The notes under the pieces were generated by a model that made no database searches, was not told where the DNA came from, and saw only the letters and a program-made list of their open reading frames with translations. Shown piece by piece: positions 1 to 10,642 of a DNA stretch of 64,000 nucleotides. Position 1 is the first letter of the stretch; each line of letters begins with the position of its first letter. The stretch comes from Bombyx mori (taxonomy: Eukaryota; Arthropoda; Insecta; Lepidoptera; Bombycidae): the NCBI RefSeq assembly GCF_030269925.1, contig NC_085111.1:6068142-6132141 (forward strand), in the 5' to 3' direction. A program made the position numbers and the translations under genes.

Positions 1-113
1 TTTATTGTGGGCCGCTTGACCGACGACAGAAATAATTCCGAATATATGTATTTACAAAGTGAGAGTTGTCATAGAAGTTGCTTTCATTTTATTTGGATAT
101 TTTTATCACTGAC

Positions 114-408
114 TAGCTGACCCGGCAGACTTCGCAGTGCCTCAATCGATAAATAAAAGACCTAAACTTTTGTATAAAATAAACTTAAAACAAACAAAAG
201 AAATCCGTCCGATGGGGACACATCAAAGGAAAAACAAAATTGTTATTTTTATTTAATTCCGAGTATTTTTATATTTATCTACTTTTTAAACCTTCTCTGG
301 ACTTCTACAAATAATTCAAGACCAAAATTAACCAAATCGGTCCAGCCGTTCTCGAGTTTTAGCGAGACTAACGCTAACAGCAATTCATTTTTATATACAT
401 ATATAGAT
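114..408 (-). repeat. RTE-like interspersed repeat, copy 1
   Basis: The stretch runs from a ctgacccggcagacttcg block to a TA-rich end finishing in tatatagat. It holds the block cggtccagccgttctcgag next to tagcgagactaacg. The same blocks recur at 40554-40843 and 42264-42542 (opposite orientation) and at 58033-58232, so this is a dispersed family. Strand is set by taking the gaattgctgttcgttagtc end as the start. Such blocks occur in non-LTR (RTE-type) or Helitron-like repeats of Lepidoptera; I cannot choose between them by eye. No coding capacity is visible. Confidence 0.7.
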
Positions 409-567
409 TTTTGGAATCAATAGAAGTGCCAAAAAAGTACTTCCATTTTCCATGGTTTATTCATTTATCAAGCGTAAAGCAGTAATATTAACATGATGTT
501 GTTTATATTTATAGCACATTTTTCAATCGATAAGTGCACCGCGGTTAATTTCTTTTTTGAAATTATG

Positions 568-670
568 CTTGTCTACCAATGGTTGTGGAAGAGATCGCTC
601 TTAGCAATAAGACCGCTAATTACACTTTTGTGATTAATATTTTTCATTTGTACTTATTTTGGTGTACAAT
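568..670 (+). repeat. LINE 3'-end fragment (gagatcgctcttagc type)
   Basis: The block ggttgtggaagagatcgctc, then ttagcaataagaccgc and a gtgtacaat end, matches a second copy at 43469-43622 in the same order. That copy ends in gtgtacaataaagaat. The arrangement is that of the 3' untranslated tail of a lepidopteran LINE. Only the tail is present, as expected from 5' truncation. Confidence 0.55.
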
Positions 671-970
671 ATTCGTACAAAACAGCGTATTCTTTCTATC
701 TACTAGATAAAATAGATTCTTGCTCTAGATTCGTGGCCTTGGGTAATTTAAGTAAAACTGAAGACCATCCGAATACAATAATCTTTATTAAATTTAAAAA
801 TAAATAACATAACAAATCTAGCCATTACCTACTAAGTAATTACCGTATTTAAATTATTCTTTGAATGGAGAATCAGAATTTTCCAATCACGACCTGCTTC
901 AGCGAGATCATCCTTCATTGAAGTATATTTTTTTTGGAAATTCTCTTCTCTTTTTTTTTTTGAAAAGTAG

Positions 971-1036
971 TATTACTGGTGGCCCGAAGGCCTTTAGTTT
1001 CACAAGTACAGGTGGGCGAGCATGGGCTCAAGAGGG
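971..1036 (-). repeat. LINE tail family L, form B, short 3' fragment
   Basis: Antisense of the 3' end of the family seen complete at 10141-10378: actggtggcccgaaggcct, then aggtgggcgagc and gctcaag. Only the last 65 or so bases of the element are left. Confidence 0.6.
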
Positions 1037-1039
1037 AAT

Positions 1040-2433
1040 AAGTAGTTCGTGGATAAATATACTTACTTAAGCTAAACAAAAATAGTACAAGTTGAAAAGG
1101 ATTGAGCCCCGACGTAGTAGCATTGTCAGTACTAACTTCCGTTCCTAGATTATAAACGCCTTTTCAATTATACATTATATAATATATAAATATATTTTAA
1201 ACAAGTTTTAAAGACATTATCAAACCCGTATTCTCTAAAAAAAACATTAACCCCTCTCACCCAGTTCTGTTGATAAGCTATAAATAAAATCCAATTAAAC
1301 CTTTAATAATATCAACTAATTAACGGCCGCATTAAAGATAAGCTAATGTTCATAAGAAGATCAGCAGTAGTCAGTATTTTAAACGTAGTTTTGCTGTTCA
1401 AATCTTTACAATTAAATTAATCAAAGCCATTTTGTTGACACACGAATACTAAATTGCTTGTCAGAATAGTTAGAAAAATACCTGAACGACCTAATAATTA
1501 CAGCGAATTCAGCAGTTTGTAAGCAGCAGAGTTTATCATAATTTTGCTGCAACAGCAAAAAACATACATTTGACATCTTACAGAAGAGACGGTGTGACGA
1601 CAATCTTTTGTAAATTCAGCAAAAAAAACCTGACGGAGCCACGTTTTCTAGAACATGCTTTTTGCACTCCCGCGTATTAAATAGTAATTTGAGACGTTTC
1701 GTTCGACTTATTTCGAATTTTTTGCTATTCGATTTCGAAGAACGAGGAATATTTCGGATATGGGCTTCACTTCAGACCGTTATCTTTCGGATAAGGACGT
1801 TAATCGGTGTGACGTCACTAGAAACTTCAAAGCTCAGAGTGTCCTGTTGATTTTTTTTCACAATACCGCTTTTCGGTTTAAAAGAGATAAGATTAAAATG
1901 TACGTCACAGTTATTTTGCGATTTACACAAAGTCCGTAATGATTCATGGCAAGTTTCGGAGACAGATATTGTAATACAATGAGATGACGTTTACTCATCA
2001 TTCTGCAGAATATAAATTCGAAAATGCAACAAATAAACAATGGAAATTCACTTATTATTCGCAACAGTACTGGTTGACCTACGTAATTTATCTTGCACTT
2101 TCCCAATTTACGTTTGGCCCGATACGGTTGAATATATTTACTGGAGATAAAATCTATCGCAAAAACCTTGTATAATAAAAATTATCTCTACGAAGCCTGA
2201 ACACCTTTAAATTACCAAATGTAGAACATCACGTATCATACCAGACTAAGCTATGTTTAATTAAAATTACGTAACATATATTACGAGTATATGTAGAATA
2301 TTTGATTTAAATTGCAGTGTTAAATCTTGGAATTCTGACATGATGTCATATTGTGTCTCGAATTACGATACGCCACACTCACGTGTAAGGAAATACCAAA
2401 GCAAATGTTTGACACTGCGGCGTCGTGTGTTAG
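1040..2433. other. AT-rich unannotated stretch
   Basis: I see no coding exon, RNA gene or recognisable repeat here. Short open frames are present on both strands but have no ordered composition, splice context or family motif. Confidence 0.4.
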
Positions 2434-2995
2434 TTGAGTAGACTATTATCAAAGCCGGCAATATGACTTTTGGACAATTGAGTCGACTATTATCAAAGGC
2501 GGCAATCTGACTTTTGGACAATGATTGGTAAATCAGAAAAACGAATTATTGACTTTGTATTCCATTGGCAGTTACAAAACTCTTCGGAACGACATCTTAG
2601 ATAAATAGCAGGTTAACTATTAACCTTTATTTAATGCAGGTTTTGAACCGTATTCTTTGAAGGAGACGATTATATTCAAATAAATCTGTATTGACATATC
2701 AATAAAAATGTTTTGTCCAAATGTACAGATTGCCACCTTTGATAATAGACGACTCAATTATTGGTAAATCAGAAAAACGAATTATTGACTTTGTATTCCA
2801 TTGACAGTCACAAAACTCTTCTGAACGACATCTTAGATAAATAACAGGTTAAGTTAATACTTTATTTAATGCAGGTTTTGAACCGTATTCTTTGAAGGAG
2901 ACGATTGATATTCAAATCAATCTGTATTGCCATATCAATAACATTTTTTTGTCCATATGCACACATTGCCACCTTTGATAATAGACGACTCAGTT
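2434..2995. mobile_element. Partly duplicated MITE with shared inverted ends
   Basis: Two direct copies of a 44-bp left end (2434-2477 and 2478-2521) are followed by two direct copies of a 236-bp unit (2524-2759 and 2760-2995). Each 236-bp unit finishes with the reverse complement of the left end: ctattatcaaagg on the left, cctttgataatag on the right, with tttggacaa farther in. The order is left end, left end, core, right end, core, right end. This is what unequal exchange or a tandem insertion of a short inverted-repeat element would leave. No open frame spans it, so it would be non-autonomous. I do not recognise the family. Confidence 0.65.
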
Positions 2996-3365
2996 GTTAC
3001 ACGCCAATTCAAACAGCATATCAAGACACAACAATACACTGTTTACTGAATGATAGAGAAAGAACTTTAACTGCTCCCAATTCATTTTAATGATGAGCAA
3101 TTGAAGATCGATTTGAGTTTATTCGCTTTTTAATTAAAGTCAATTGCGCTCAAACGTAATCAAGTTCCTTTAGACGAACAACGCGTAAGGCCTATTGTAC
3201 ACAAGGACAGTTCTGTTTGATATGAATAGGGTAATATCAATAGAGAATTTACCAAAAATTAAATCAATTCGGTTTCTCAGATATAAAGCTGCGTACATTT
3301 TCGAGAGAACTTTTAGCGTTATCGTCGAACGCGCCGAAAGGTTCGTCGTGAAAATTAACACAGAC

Positions 3366-3518
3366 AGCCCACTGTGTTTCTCGCCGGTTCTTCTCAGTGG
3401 GTCGTGATTCCGATCCGGTGGTAGATTCACCGAAGCACTGCACTTGCTAGGGATAGTGTTAGTAAATTCACCAATACAGCCCCTTGAGGTTACTAAAATT
3501 ATTAGGCAAAAAAAGGGG
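3366..3518 (+). repeat. LINE tail family L, form A
   Basis: Carries the family core: an imperfect cccactg/ctcagtggg stem, the bases gattccgatccgg, the block gaagcactgc and agtgttag, and a short A-rich end. It is diverged (the stem has mismatches) and stands alone, so it is an old 5'-truncated insertion. Confidence 0.65.
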
Positions 3519-3841
3519 TAATAAGAACGACATTATCCTATTCAGAAGGCGTCACGTTCTATGCCTTCTTGGTTATAATCCAATTGAACCTAATTGTTGT
3601 ATGAACAGCTCTTACCACAGAATCGCATGTGCGTAAATTATGATCTTCCCGACTGTTAATTTTCGATACAACCCAGTTTCGGCAACTTATGTTCCTACCC
3701 AAAATTTCCCATAACTCCTATGTCATACATTCGCGACATCTGTTAGGAGCTGGTTGGCAAAAGTTATTCGTTACACTCATTAAAAAATATACGTAATCGT
3801 AAGAACCACTCTAGACTTGCCATAATCTCAGTTTAACCCAT

Positions 3842-4034
3842 AGACACAGCCCACTGAGTTTCTCGCCGGATCTTCTCAGTGGGTCGCGTTTCCGATCCGA
3901 CGCTAGATTCTGCGAAGCACTGCTCTTGCTAGGTCCAGTGTTAGCAACTCTCCGATTTGAGCCCCGTGAGCTCACCAACAAGTTAGGGCGAAGTTTAAAT
4001 AGCCTCTCAAGGCTATCAGCATAGGTAAAAAAAA
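3842..4034 (+). repeat. LINE tail family L, form A, with A-tail
   Basis: A fuller copy of the same family: acagcccactgagtttctcg, ctcagtgggtcgcg, tgcgaagcactgctcttgct, gagccccgtgagctcacc, tagcctctcaaggctatcag and a terminal A run. The A-tail and lack of any upstream reverse transcriptase show a truncated non-LTR insertion. Confidence 0.75.
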
Positions 4035-4635
4035 TCTCTGCGCTCCTAGACGAGAAATTCTTCGTGTATTAACAGCCGTAAATAAGGCAACGTCGGAGAA
4101 TAAGAAAAATAACAAATGCATTTGCGCGTGAACTTTGGACTGCGTGACCTTTATTATTATTAACATCTGATAAATTGAAACTGAATTTCAATGACATTAA
4201 AAAATGTTAATACGAAAGAAAAAGAAACGGTACAATAAAATTCGTAAAGACCATAACTATGATCTAAAAACTATGATCATTATTCACAAAAAATATATTA
4301 TTATGTATTCTGATTTATTTATTATACGAAGTCAGTCATTGCAGTTTGAGATCGCGCCGTTACCAATGTGACGTTATTTCAGCGAACTGATATAATCTAG
4401 AATTCTTAAACGCGCTTCATACATCAAGGCCACAGAAGCTTAAATAAACTATTTATCATAATATAAAAATTTTAACAAAAAAAGGAGGTCGTCTTCTACG
4501 AAATAAGATGAGGAAATTCTCAATTTTGTCAAAATTAATTTTATATATGCATTAGGATAACTCAAAAACAGAACCGGTAAGAACTCGATAAAATATTAAA
4601 TTTATTAAATTATTAAATCCACCACCATGACCACT

Positions 4636-4884
4636 TCGACGTGCAACCTAACCCATACATCAGTCCGCTGATTTTCTCGCCGGATCTTTCATCGAGTCGC
4701 GATTCCGCAACGCTAGTAGATCTATTCGCCAATCAGTAGCTTTTGGATTGCCAGGTCTCCTTTGGAGGCGCTCTAGTAGCTGTTAGCAAATCCCATCCCT
4801 CCTGGTTGAGCCCGTGCTCGCCCACCTATTCTTGTGAAACTGGAAAGGCCTCCAGGCTACCACGGTAATCCTTAATTAAAAAAA
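4636..4884 (+). repeat. LINE tail family L, form B, with A-tail
   Basis: Starts at cgacgtgcaacctaaccc, keeps tttctcgccggatct, ggtctcctttggaggcgctc, gctcgcccacc, ctggaaaggcctcc and ends in an A run. Form B shares the first part with form A but has a different, longer 3' part. The stem bases are decayed. Confidence 0.75.
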
Positions 4885-5316
4885 GAGTCGCATCGAGCCG
4901 TCCTCCTTCTTTTGGAGTCGATTTAAAAAATAATAACAAGTTTCACGACTTACCTAGAAGACGTCATCAGTTGCATTGAATCATTCCCTCTTGCACATCT
5001 GTAACAAACAATAATACGAATAAAGAATATGTCTATCGTGTACAAATTTTTCACAAATGTGCAAAAAAATACGTATATATCACAAATGCAGCTGCCAATA
5101 AACGTTCGCTTCAAAGATGCCGAATCCACGTGTATAAAATTCAATGTGCTCTTTTCAATAGCGAACAGCTGTTGCCGGGGGTTATTATGTTAAGGTATTT
5201 AATTGTCAGGTAATCGTTTGATATACTGAATACTATTCGAGATGCCACATGGCAGAAAACATTCTAAAAATTAAAAAAATAACATTCAATAGATATACCT
5301 AATAAGAAACTAGTCG

Positions 5317-5539
5317 TACTCGCCCGCTTCGCTGAGCATTTAAAATTATTAACATTATTATTTATTGTCATTATTATTAGGGAGTCCAACACTCATATAA
5401 ATATTAGGCTATCCATTAAGTACATGTATTTTCTACGTGGATACCAAGTTTCAAGTCAATCGGATGCACGGTTCAGTAGTTATAACGGAACATCCGTAAA
5501 AACCACTGTAGATTTATATATTAGTACCTATAGATAAAG
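5317..5539 (+). repeat. RTE-like repeat, second family
   Basis: Starts with actcgcccgcttcgctgagc and ends in a TA-rich tatagat. In between lies the block aagtcaatcggatgcacgg. This layout is common to short non-coding tails of lepidopteran RTE-type LINEs. It differs from the family at 114-408. Family assignment rests on recall only. Confidence 0.5.
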
Positions 5540-8500
5540 AGTAGTAGTTAGTGATTAACAAATCTGTTCACAACGACAATCACTGTCCAAGTACACAGAC
5601 ATTAAAACAATCGCAGATTCGCATTCGGGCCTCAACGTGCGAGCAAAGGTTATCTATCAGACCGCAGCAGAGATAGCAGACTTAATAAGCACAAGATAAA
5701 TCAATGCTCGACAAAGAAACTATTTATATTTTAATCTGAAATTCGAATAAGTGTATAGGTACTTGATATTTTTATTGCTCAAGCTAACCTAACTGTTATT
5801 AAATAATTACCGGAGCTCATAAAAATTATAATATCAACAACGTCACCCACCTTGAGATATAATGGATGTCTCAAATGTAAATAGATATTGTTTAACAGAG
5901 GTCTCATTTTCCAAATCTTGATCTCGCTGCATCCTAGTCTGACGTCATTAGACGCCCAATAATTACGAGACATCCAAAATTTTACTATTTTGACTTCTAT
6001 TTCCACTATCTATAGGTACCTAGTCTATTTATTTTGACGCAGAGGTGTTCGAGCACGTTTACTAACAAATTGGTGCATATTCTTAAAATTTCAAAGCCCT
6101 GAAATTATCGCAAATAAATACACCGGTCAATATTTCCAGACTACTATCCAGTGATTTATTAATGGAAAAATAACGTATTGCCTAAATTCTATATTCGAAT
6201 CCGGTCGAACGCTTTATTTAAAATTCAGATTCAGAAAACAAAAGACATTAATTTTCATGTCTCTTACTATAGAACCAGTTCAAAATATGTCAGCATACCT
6301 TCAAGCATACGACCATTTTAGCAAATAAAAATATCGTTAACATCGACTTTTGTATGCCGTGTACGAAAATACAGACAGCTTATTTTAAATATGGTACAAG
6401 GCTGTGACAATTTATGACGTAGGCTGTATGATGAATCATCCATAGTTTGCTAATCAAGTTGTATACCTTGAGATGAGGCAATTCCAGTTAACGGATAAAT
6501 CCTGTTATTCGATTCTCTGAAAAGCATATAGTATAATAAATAGCACGTCCATAACGTCCAATTTAATGAAGCAAATGGTAAAATGGTAAAGATGAAGTTA
6601 TTGATCCTGCACAATCTAACGTCTAGTTTTGCGTACATGATGCAAGTATTTTAATATTTAATACAAATAAATACCAGATGGCAGATAAAAAAGGTAAGAA
6701 TGTCTAAGAGTATTTATAAATTTTTATGGGTGTTTGATCTGTTTTTTTATCTCGATTAAGCTACTGTAATTTAGTATGTAGAAAACAGCTATGATTATGA
6801 GGAGTCTGCATGACTTTAGAATATAATTCTTTCTCCTTTAAGTCAGAACGTATGATGGCAAAAAAAAACGTTTTTCAACGTCTGAAGAGGCGAACGGCCT
6901 TAAAACGAATTCAACGCTGTTAAAATTTTTAAGCAAATTGGAATATTGCTATAATAATAACAGCTCGATATATAAAAACGCAAAGAGAAAATAATTCTGC
7001 GAATTTTTTGCTTTATTTCTTTACTGATTTTAGTTTCTCTTCATTTAGAAGCAACTATCAATATTTTCTCGACTTCTCCTAGTTTTCTAGCAACTGTTCT
7101 GAAAAAGAAATTGAAGAGAAATTGTCATGATCAGATATAAGAATGAATCTAAATAGTGATTCAAATAGTGTTGAAATTTCGATGCGACTAATGTACAAAA
7201 CACGGACCAAACTAAAAATCTCTCTGTAGACCGCGGGGTTCCAAGCGATCAATTAAACTCCCATTAAAATATATAGATTGTCGAACAATTTGTTCTATTT
7301 TAAAAAATATTTTCAATATTCTTCTTCCAAGATACTTGCACCAAAGCAATTCAATATTTATCTACTAAATTTAACTCCATTAAAGTCTAGGCAGTTAGTT
7401 TTTTGTCCTACTCTTTCTTTTACTCTTCAATCTACGAGTTCTCCATCTTCAAATACGTTATTAAGATCCTACTACTACCAATAATACCAATTAATGATGA
7501 TAAATGCAAACTTTCGCCTAACAGTTTTCGCAGCTTAATTTGAGATAAATTTGATGTAGCATTCGAATGTAGAGGTAGTTAAAATAACGGTACTCGTGGA
7601 CCGCTTGCCGTACGGGATATACGCAAAATACCGTCGAGTAGCCATTAAGTTGAAACCTGAATGTATAATCAAAGTGTATATCTTTAATATATTTAACACT
7701 TAACAAACTTAGCAGTAAGATTAATAGATTTGTCATGTTCTTGATTCGAATTCATTAAAATGGGAGCCAAAAACAAATATATTAGATGTAAAACAAAAAT
7801 CGATTGTATGCAAAAGCATCAGTCCGGAAATAAGAATACACTGTTCATTAGCATGCACGTATGACATTCAATCATCTAATTGTGTACGCAGCCTTGTCAG
7901 AAGTTTCGTGGTAACTTCCAAATAACAACGACAAAAACGGCGTCATCCGTCCCGTGAGTTGTTTCCCGTTTCGCACCATGTTATATTGCAAAACTTTATA
8001 ATGCACACAATGTTAATGAGGATGTATTTTTTTCTTTTGGTTCTTCATTAAATTACGGGTTGATTAAATTGGCACAACTTCGTCGTGTACTGCATTAGAC
8101 AATTTGTTATTATAATAACTGAAACGACAAAGATTTATTTCCGTATCTTGATAGATGATGTTGCACACAATGGTCAATAGTGATTTCAGAAACAAAAAAC
8201 CCAAGTGAAAGTTACTTTGCAAATAATGAACGCGTAGGTGTTGTTTGCTAAACGTATATAGAGACGTTAGCCTGAAGCTTATAAATGCAATGTCAATGAT
8301 TGAAATAGTAATTGATTTCACTCATTCATTACAAGACAGAAATGTCCAGTCACATCAAATCTCTGATGATAGTTACAAATAATAATGATCTACCAAACTG
8401 GACAGTGACTAACGAAGTTTTTTTAATGAGATCGATGTCACCCATACATATCAGTAATCATATATTTAATAATGAAGCACACGTATATTCGCAAATATTC

Positions 8501-9479
8501 AAATATGCTAGCGCCATAAGAAACACTGTATGACAACCAAAATTGTCTCATGTACAAAATTGAAATGACTAAGGTGCCAAAAATGCTGCATTATACATAC
8601 TATAGTTAAATTGTTTATTTGTAGCTATAAGATACTAATGTAATCAACTTTTCACAAGCACTTGAAGCATACATGGCTAGTGATGCAAGACGCGGGTCAA
8701 GATGGTATATGCGTGCGTGCTATTGCATAAAAACAAGTAAGACCACAAGTCTGGAGGGTATCATTGCATAGACCAACTGCACAAGTTCTCTAGAACTCTT
8801 CGAGCGAACCGTTTGCGGTTTGCGCTTATGCATTAGTGCGTAAATAACAAGCAAATTCACACAGTGTAATTTCAGCCTGCTCATTATGGATCGCAAATTT
8901 GTTGCTAGATATCGTGGGAATGGTTGCCAGGGACGATAATACTATTATGCACCGCTAATAATTTTTGTTGTCCACTCGGTTTGATATTTATAAAATATTC
9001 CAGTAACCGACTTTTGTATCAGTATGTTTAAACTTATTCTTCTAAGCCAGTCTAATAGCCGTTATTAAGGATGACATTCCTTGAACATAAATTAGTTACG
9101 CCATTATAATCTAATTTTAATTTATGATATTATGAAATTGGATGACTAAGAATTAACTAAACATGCTTGCTGACACTTTTCGAAGTGGCAGGCAGGCAAA
9201 ATAAAATTTCAGTTGTAGTCGTCATCTGTACTGATAAAATATTCTACACTTAATGGCCGGGCTCATGTATCTAATGGAAAGTAAAGACAAAGCTATTTGT
9301 TTGAATGTCCGTAGAAGGACACAAGGCCATCAACGGTGATAACTGTGTTAGCTTACTCCGCGATATTTGTTCATAGATTAAAGCCCCAAGGTAGTCAGTT
9401 CAGCTACGTCGTTCCCAAAACTATTTTTAAGTACATATCTTGATATTTTTGAATTCTTTCAATGGGACAAAAAAGTTCA
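5540..9479. other. Unannotated AT-rich DNA
   Basis: About 3.9 kb with no supported gene, RNA or mobile-element end. Short open frames occur on both strands but show no start context, splice signals or family residues. Diverged repeats may be hidden here. Confidence 0.4.
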
Positions 9480-9740
9480 CTGGTGTTAGGACCTCTTGTG
9501 AGTCCGCACGAGTAGTTACCAGTGTTACCACCACCCCGCCTATTTCTGCCGTGAAGCAGTAATGCGTTTCGGTTTGAAGGGTGAGGTAGCCGTTGTAACT
9601 ATACAGAGACCTTAGAACTTATATCTCAAGGTGGGTGGCGCATTTACATTGTAGATGTCTATGGGCTCCAGTAACCACTTAACACCAGGTGGGCTGTGAG
9701 CTCGTCCACCTATCTAAATAATAAGAAAAAAATAAAAAAA
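9480..9740 (+). mobile_element. Bm1 SINE, 3' body copy
   Basis: Begins at ctggtgttaggacctcttg and runs through ctatttctgccgtgaagcag, atctcaaggtgggtggcgc, ccacttaacaccaggtggg and an A-rich end. It lacks the tRNA-like head found at 26866. A 12-bp partial duplication is seen at the accagtgttacc stretch near the start. Confidence 0.8.
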
Positions 9741-10140
9741 GTCGTTGCACATGAAATCTCAATTGATTAGGTCATTTTCGTGGAAAGGTTGATTTAAAAA
9801 AACGTGTTCGTTGATTCATTTTTAACTTGTGTGACAATCACCGACAACGTTGCTGCCCACATCCACCTACTTGCATCGTAATGGATGAAAATAATACGTT
9901 TTATTCAAAGTAAACCGTTTCGAGCAAGGTTGTTTAACGGTCGTGCTTGTGGAATTTTCGTTTATCGTCTGCAATAAATGACGTGCGAATTAGACCAACA
10001 CGTATGACTTTCGTTTATTAAAATCTTCCAGCAATAATAATATACTTATTCACGCAAATTCTGGCACAGATTTTAATAAACGATCACAAAAACCTTAATT
10101 TCCTTGTGCATATAAATGAACTCTCCGAACATTTTCATGT

Positions 10141-10378
10141 CGAGCCCGCTGAGTTTCTCGCCGGATCTTCTCAGTGGGTCGCGATTCCGATCCGATAGTA
10201 GATTCATTCGCGAAGCAATTGCTCTTGAGTTGTTAGGTCTCCTTCGGAGGCGCTCGGGCAGTTGTTAGCAAATCCCACCCTTCCTGGCTGAGCCTTTGCT
10301 CGCCCACCTGTCCTGGTGAAGCTGGAAAGGCCTCCGGGCCACCAGTAATCTTTCAATCAAAAAAGAAAAAAAAAAACA
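10141..10378 (+). repeat. LINE tail family L, form B, best-preserved copy
   Basis: Complete form-B tail: cccgctgag stem, loop with gccggatc, ctcagtggg, gattccgatccga, ggtctccttcggaggcgctc, ttgctcgcccacctg, ctggaaaggcctccgggcc and an A-rich end. A Bm1 body lies directly downstream. The stem here has a G-T wobble in place of the A-T pair of other copies. Confidence 0.8.
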
Positions 10379-10391
10379 TTTTTATGTTTCA

Positions 10392-10633
10392 CTGGTGGTA
10401 GGACATCTTGTGAGTCCGCACGGGTAGGTACCACCACCTCGCCTATTTCTGCCTTGAAGCAGTAATGCGTTTCGGCTTGAAAGGCGGGGCAGCCGTTGTA
10501 ACTATACTGAGACCTTAGAACTTATATCTCAAGGTGGGTGGCGCATTTACGTTGTAGATGTCTATGGGCTCCAGTAACCACTTAACAGCAGGTGGGCTGT
10601 GAGCTCGTCCACCCATCTAAGCAATAAAAAAAA
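10392..10633 (+). mobile_element. Bm1 SINE 3' body with 9-bp target duplication
   Basis: The copy starts at ctggtggtaggacatcttg and ends in an A run. It is flanked by perfect 9-bp direct repeats tatgtttca (10383-10391 and 10634-10642). These fix both ends and show it moved as a 242-bp unit by target-primed reverse transcription. The tRNA-like head is absent. It landed just beyond the A-tail of the preceding LINE tail. Confidence 0.85.
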
Positions 10634-10642
10634 TATGTTTCA

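Noticed and set aside
861..1070. 69-codon plus-strand frame with a TCF/GGRAWAQEG-like end
   Set aside because: No ATG at the reported start, and its second half is the antisense LINE form-B tail at 971-1036.
2434..2995. CRISPR-like repeat array
   Set aside because: Only two direct copies of each unit, with inverted ends; the DNA is eukaryotic.
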